Source: Acidobacteriaceae bacterium (GTDB taxonomy: Bacteria; Acidobacteriota; Terriglobia; Terriglobales; SbA1). From it: a stretch of DNA of 5,042 bases. Shown in pieces: positions 4,401-5,042 of the stretch. Every line of letters begins with the position of its first letter. Position 1 is the stretch's first letter. Under the pieces are notes generated by a model. That model ran no database searches and had not been told where the DNA came from. It saw only the letters and a program-made list of their open reading frames with translations. The stretch covers positions 426-5,467 of the forward strand of contig PLEA01000328.1 in assembly GCA_003136335.1 (NCBI GenBank), in the 5' to 3' direction. A program made the position numbers and the translations under genes.

Positions 4401-5042
4401 TTACTCCTTCGCCGCGATCGCCAAGGCTTTCATCTTGCGGTACAGATGACTGCGCTCCAGGCCCAGCACCTCCGCCGTGCGGCTCACGTTGCCGTGGTTC
4501 TGGTCGAGGGTCTTGAGGATGTAGTCGCGTTCATAGGCATCCCTAGCCTGATGCAGCGTGGAAAATTCACTCTTAGGCGCGCGCCGACCGCCTTCGCGGT
4601 AAACCAACGGCGGCAAATGCTTGCTGTCGAAGCGCGTGGTCGTAGGATTCATGATCACGATGCGTTCAATCACGTTGCGCAATTCGCGCACGTTGCCCGG
4701 CCAGGAGTAACGCATCAATATTTCAACAGCGTCATCGGTGATTTCCCGGGGGCGGCGTCCATAGGTCGCCGCCAGTTCCTTCAGGAAGTGCCGCGTAAAC
4801 AGAGGAATATCTTCTTTGCGTTCGCGCAAGGGTGGGACGAAGAAGGGAATCACATTGAGCCGGTAGAAAAGATCTTCGCGGAAGTTGCCCCGCGAGATTT
4901 CTTCATCCAGATCTTTGTTGGTCGAGGCGATCACGCGAACATCGACCGTTATTGTCTTATCGCTGCCCACCGGTGTGAAGCGCTGTTCCTCGAGCGTGCG
5001 CAAGACTTTCGATTGCGTCTTCAGGCTCATGTCGCCGACTTC
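4401..5042 (-). CDS. Sigma-54-dependent transcriptional regulator, NtrC/NtrX type (C-terminal part, cut by window edge)
   Basis: The visible 213 codons end at TAA (plus-strand 4401-4403) and run off the right edge without a start; the internal ATG at 5030 is not the start, because the frame continues upstream as EVGD, the end of the Walker B segment (normally LDEVGDMS). Next come the sensor I region (VRVIASTNKDL), FREDLFYRLNVIPFFVPPLRERKEDIP holding the arginine-finger region, and sensor II (SWPGNVRELRNVIER). This is the AAA+ ATPase that remodels sigma-54 RNA polymerase. The C-terminus carries a Fis-type helix-turn-helix (ERDYILKTLDQNHGNVSRTAEVLGLERSHLYRKMKAL) for enhancer binding. The phrase GNVSRTAEVLGLERSHLYRKMKAL resembles NtrX-like regulators. 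The N-terminal receiver domain, Walker A and GAFTGA loop would lie beyond the window, so whether it is a phosphorylated response regulator cannot be seen. It is convergent with the glycosylase gene. Confidence 0.92.
   Translation of the reverse strand, partial: EVGDMSLKTQSKVLRTLEEQRFTPVGSDKTITVDVRVIASTNKDLDEEISRGNFREDLFYRLNVIPFFVPPLRERKEDIPLFTRHFLKELAATYGRRPREITDDAVEILMRYSWPGNVRELRNVIERIVIMNPTTTRFDSKHLPPLVYREGGRRAPKSEFSTLHQARDAYERDYILKTLDQNHGNVSRTAEVLGLERSHLYRKMKALAIAAKE

Noticed and set aside
5028..5030. ATG at 5030 (minus strand) as the start of the sigma-54 regulator
   Set aside because: The frame continues upstream into EVGD, part of the Walker B motif, so this methionine is internal and the gene extends past the window.

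Overview
The window looks like an ordinary chromosomal stretch of a GC-rich, Gram-negative-type bacterium. My best guess is a soil Acidobacteriota (Terriglobia). This rests on the general look of the pilin, the DUF4230 protein and the DNA glycosylase, and on the gene mix; it is an inference from memory, not a search result. No tRNA, rRNA, CRISPR array, transposase or phage gene was seen.

Layout. (1) 1-153, plus strand: the C-terminal 50 codons of an unidentified gene, carrying a short in-frame 15-bp / five-residue repeat. (2) 154-279: a spacer with a plausible sigma-70-type promoter (TTGCGG, 17 bp, TAAAAT). (3) 280-741, plus: a small RsbW-type GHKL ATP-binding protein (anti-sigma factor or serine kinase). 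(4) 804-1292, plus: a type IV prepilin-like protein with a textbook class III signal peptide; a good Shine-Dalgarno site fixes the start at 804. (5) 1390-2067, plus: a single-pass membrane protein with a DUF4230 domain. (6) 2076-3197, minus: a metallophosphoesterase with four N-terminal membrane helices, convergent with the DUF4230 gene and only 8 bp from it. (7) 3198-3351: a divergent intergenic region with a small perfect inverted repeat. (8) 3352-4251, plus: an Fpg/Nei-family DNA glycosylase with a non-standard lesion-recognition loop and zinc finger. (9) 4252-4400: a convergent intergenic region with nested palindromes and a possible minus-strand terminator. (10) 4401-5042, minus: the C-terminal part of a sigma-54-dependent, NtrC/NtrX-type regulator that runs off the window.

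The genes do not form one obvious pathway. The first three complete genes share a strand with gaps of 62 and 97 bp and could be partly co-transcribed, but nothing shows that they act together. The metallophosphoesterase and the glycosylase are divergent and may share a control region. I found no convincing new multi-gene system. The most distinctive item is the glycosylase, whose intercalation loop and zinc-finger arginine differ from classical MutM.
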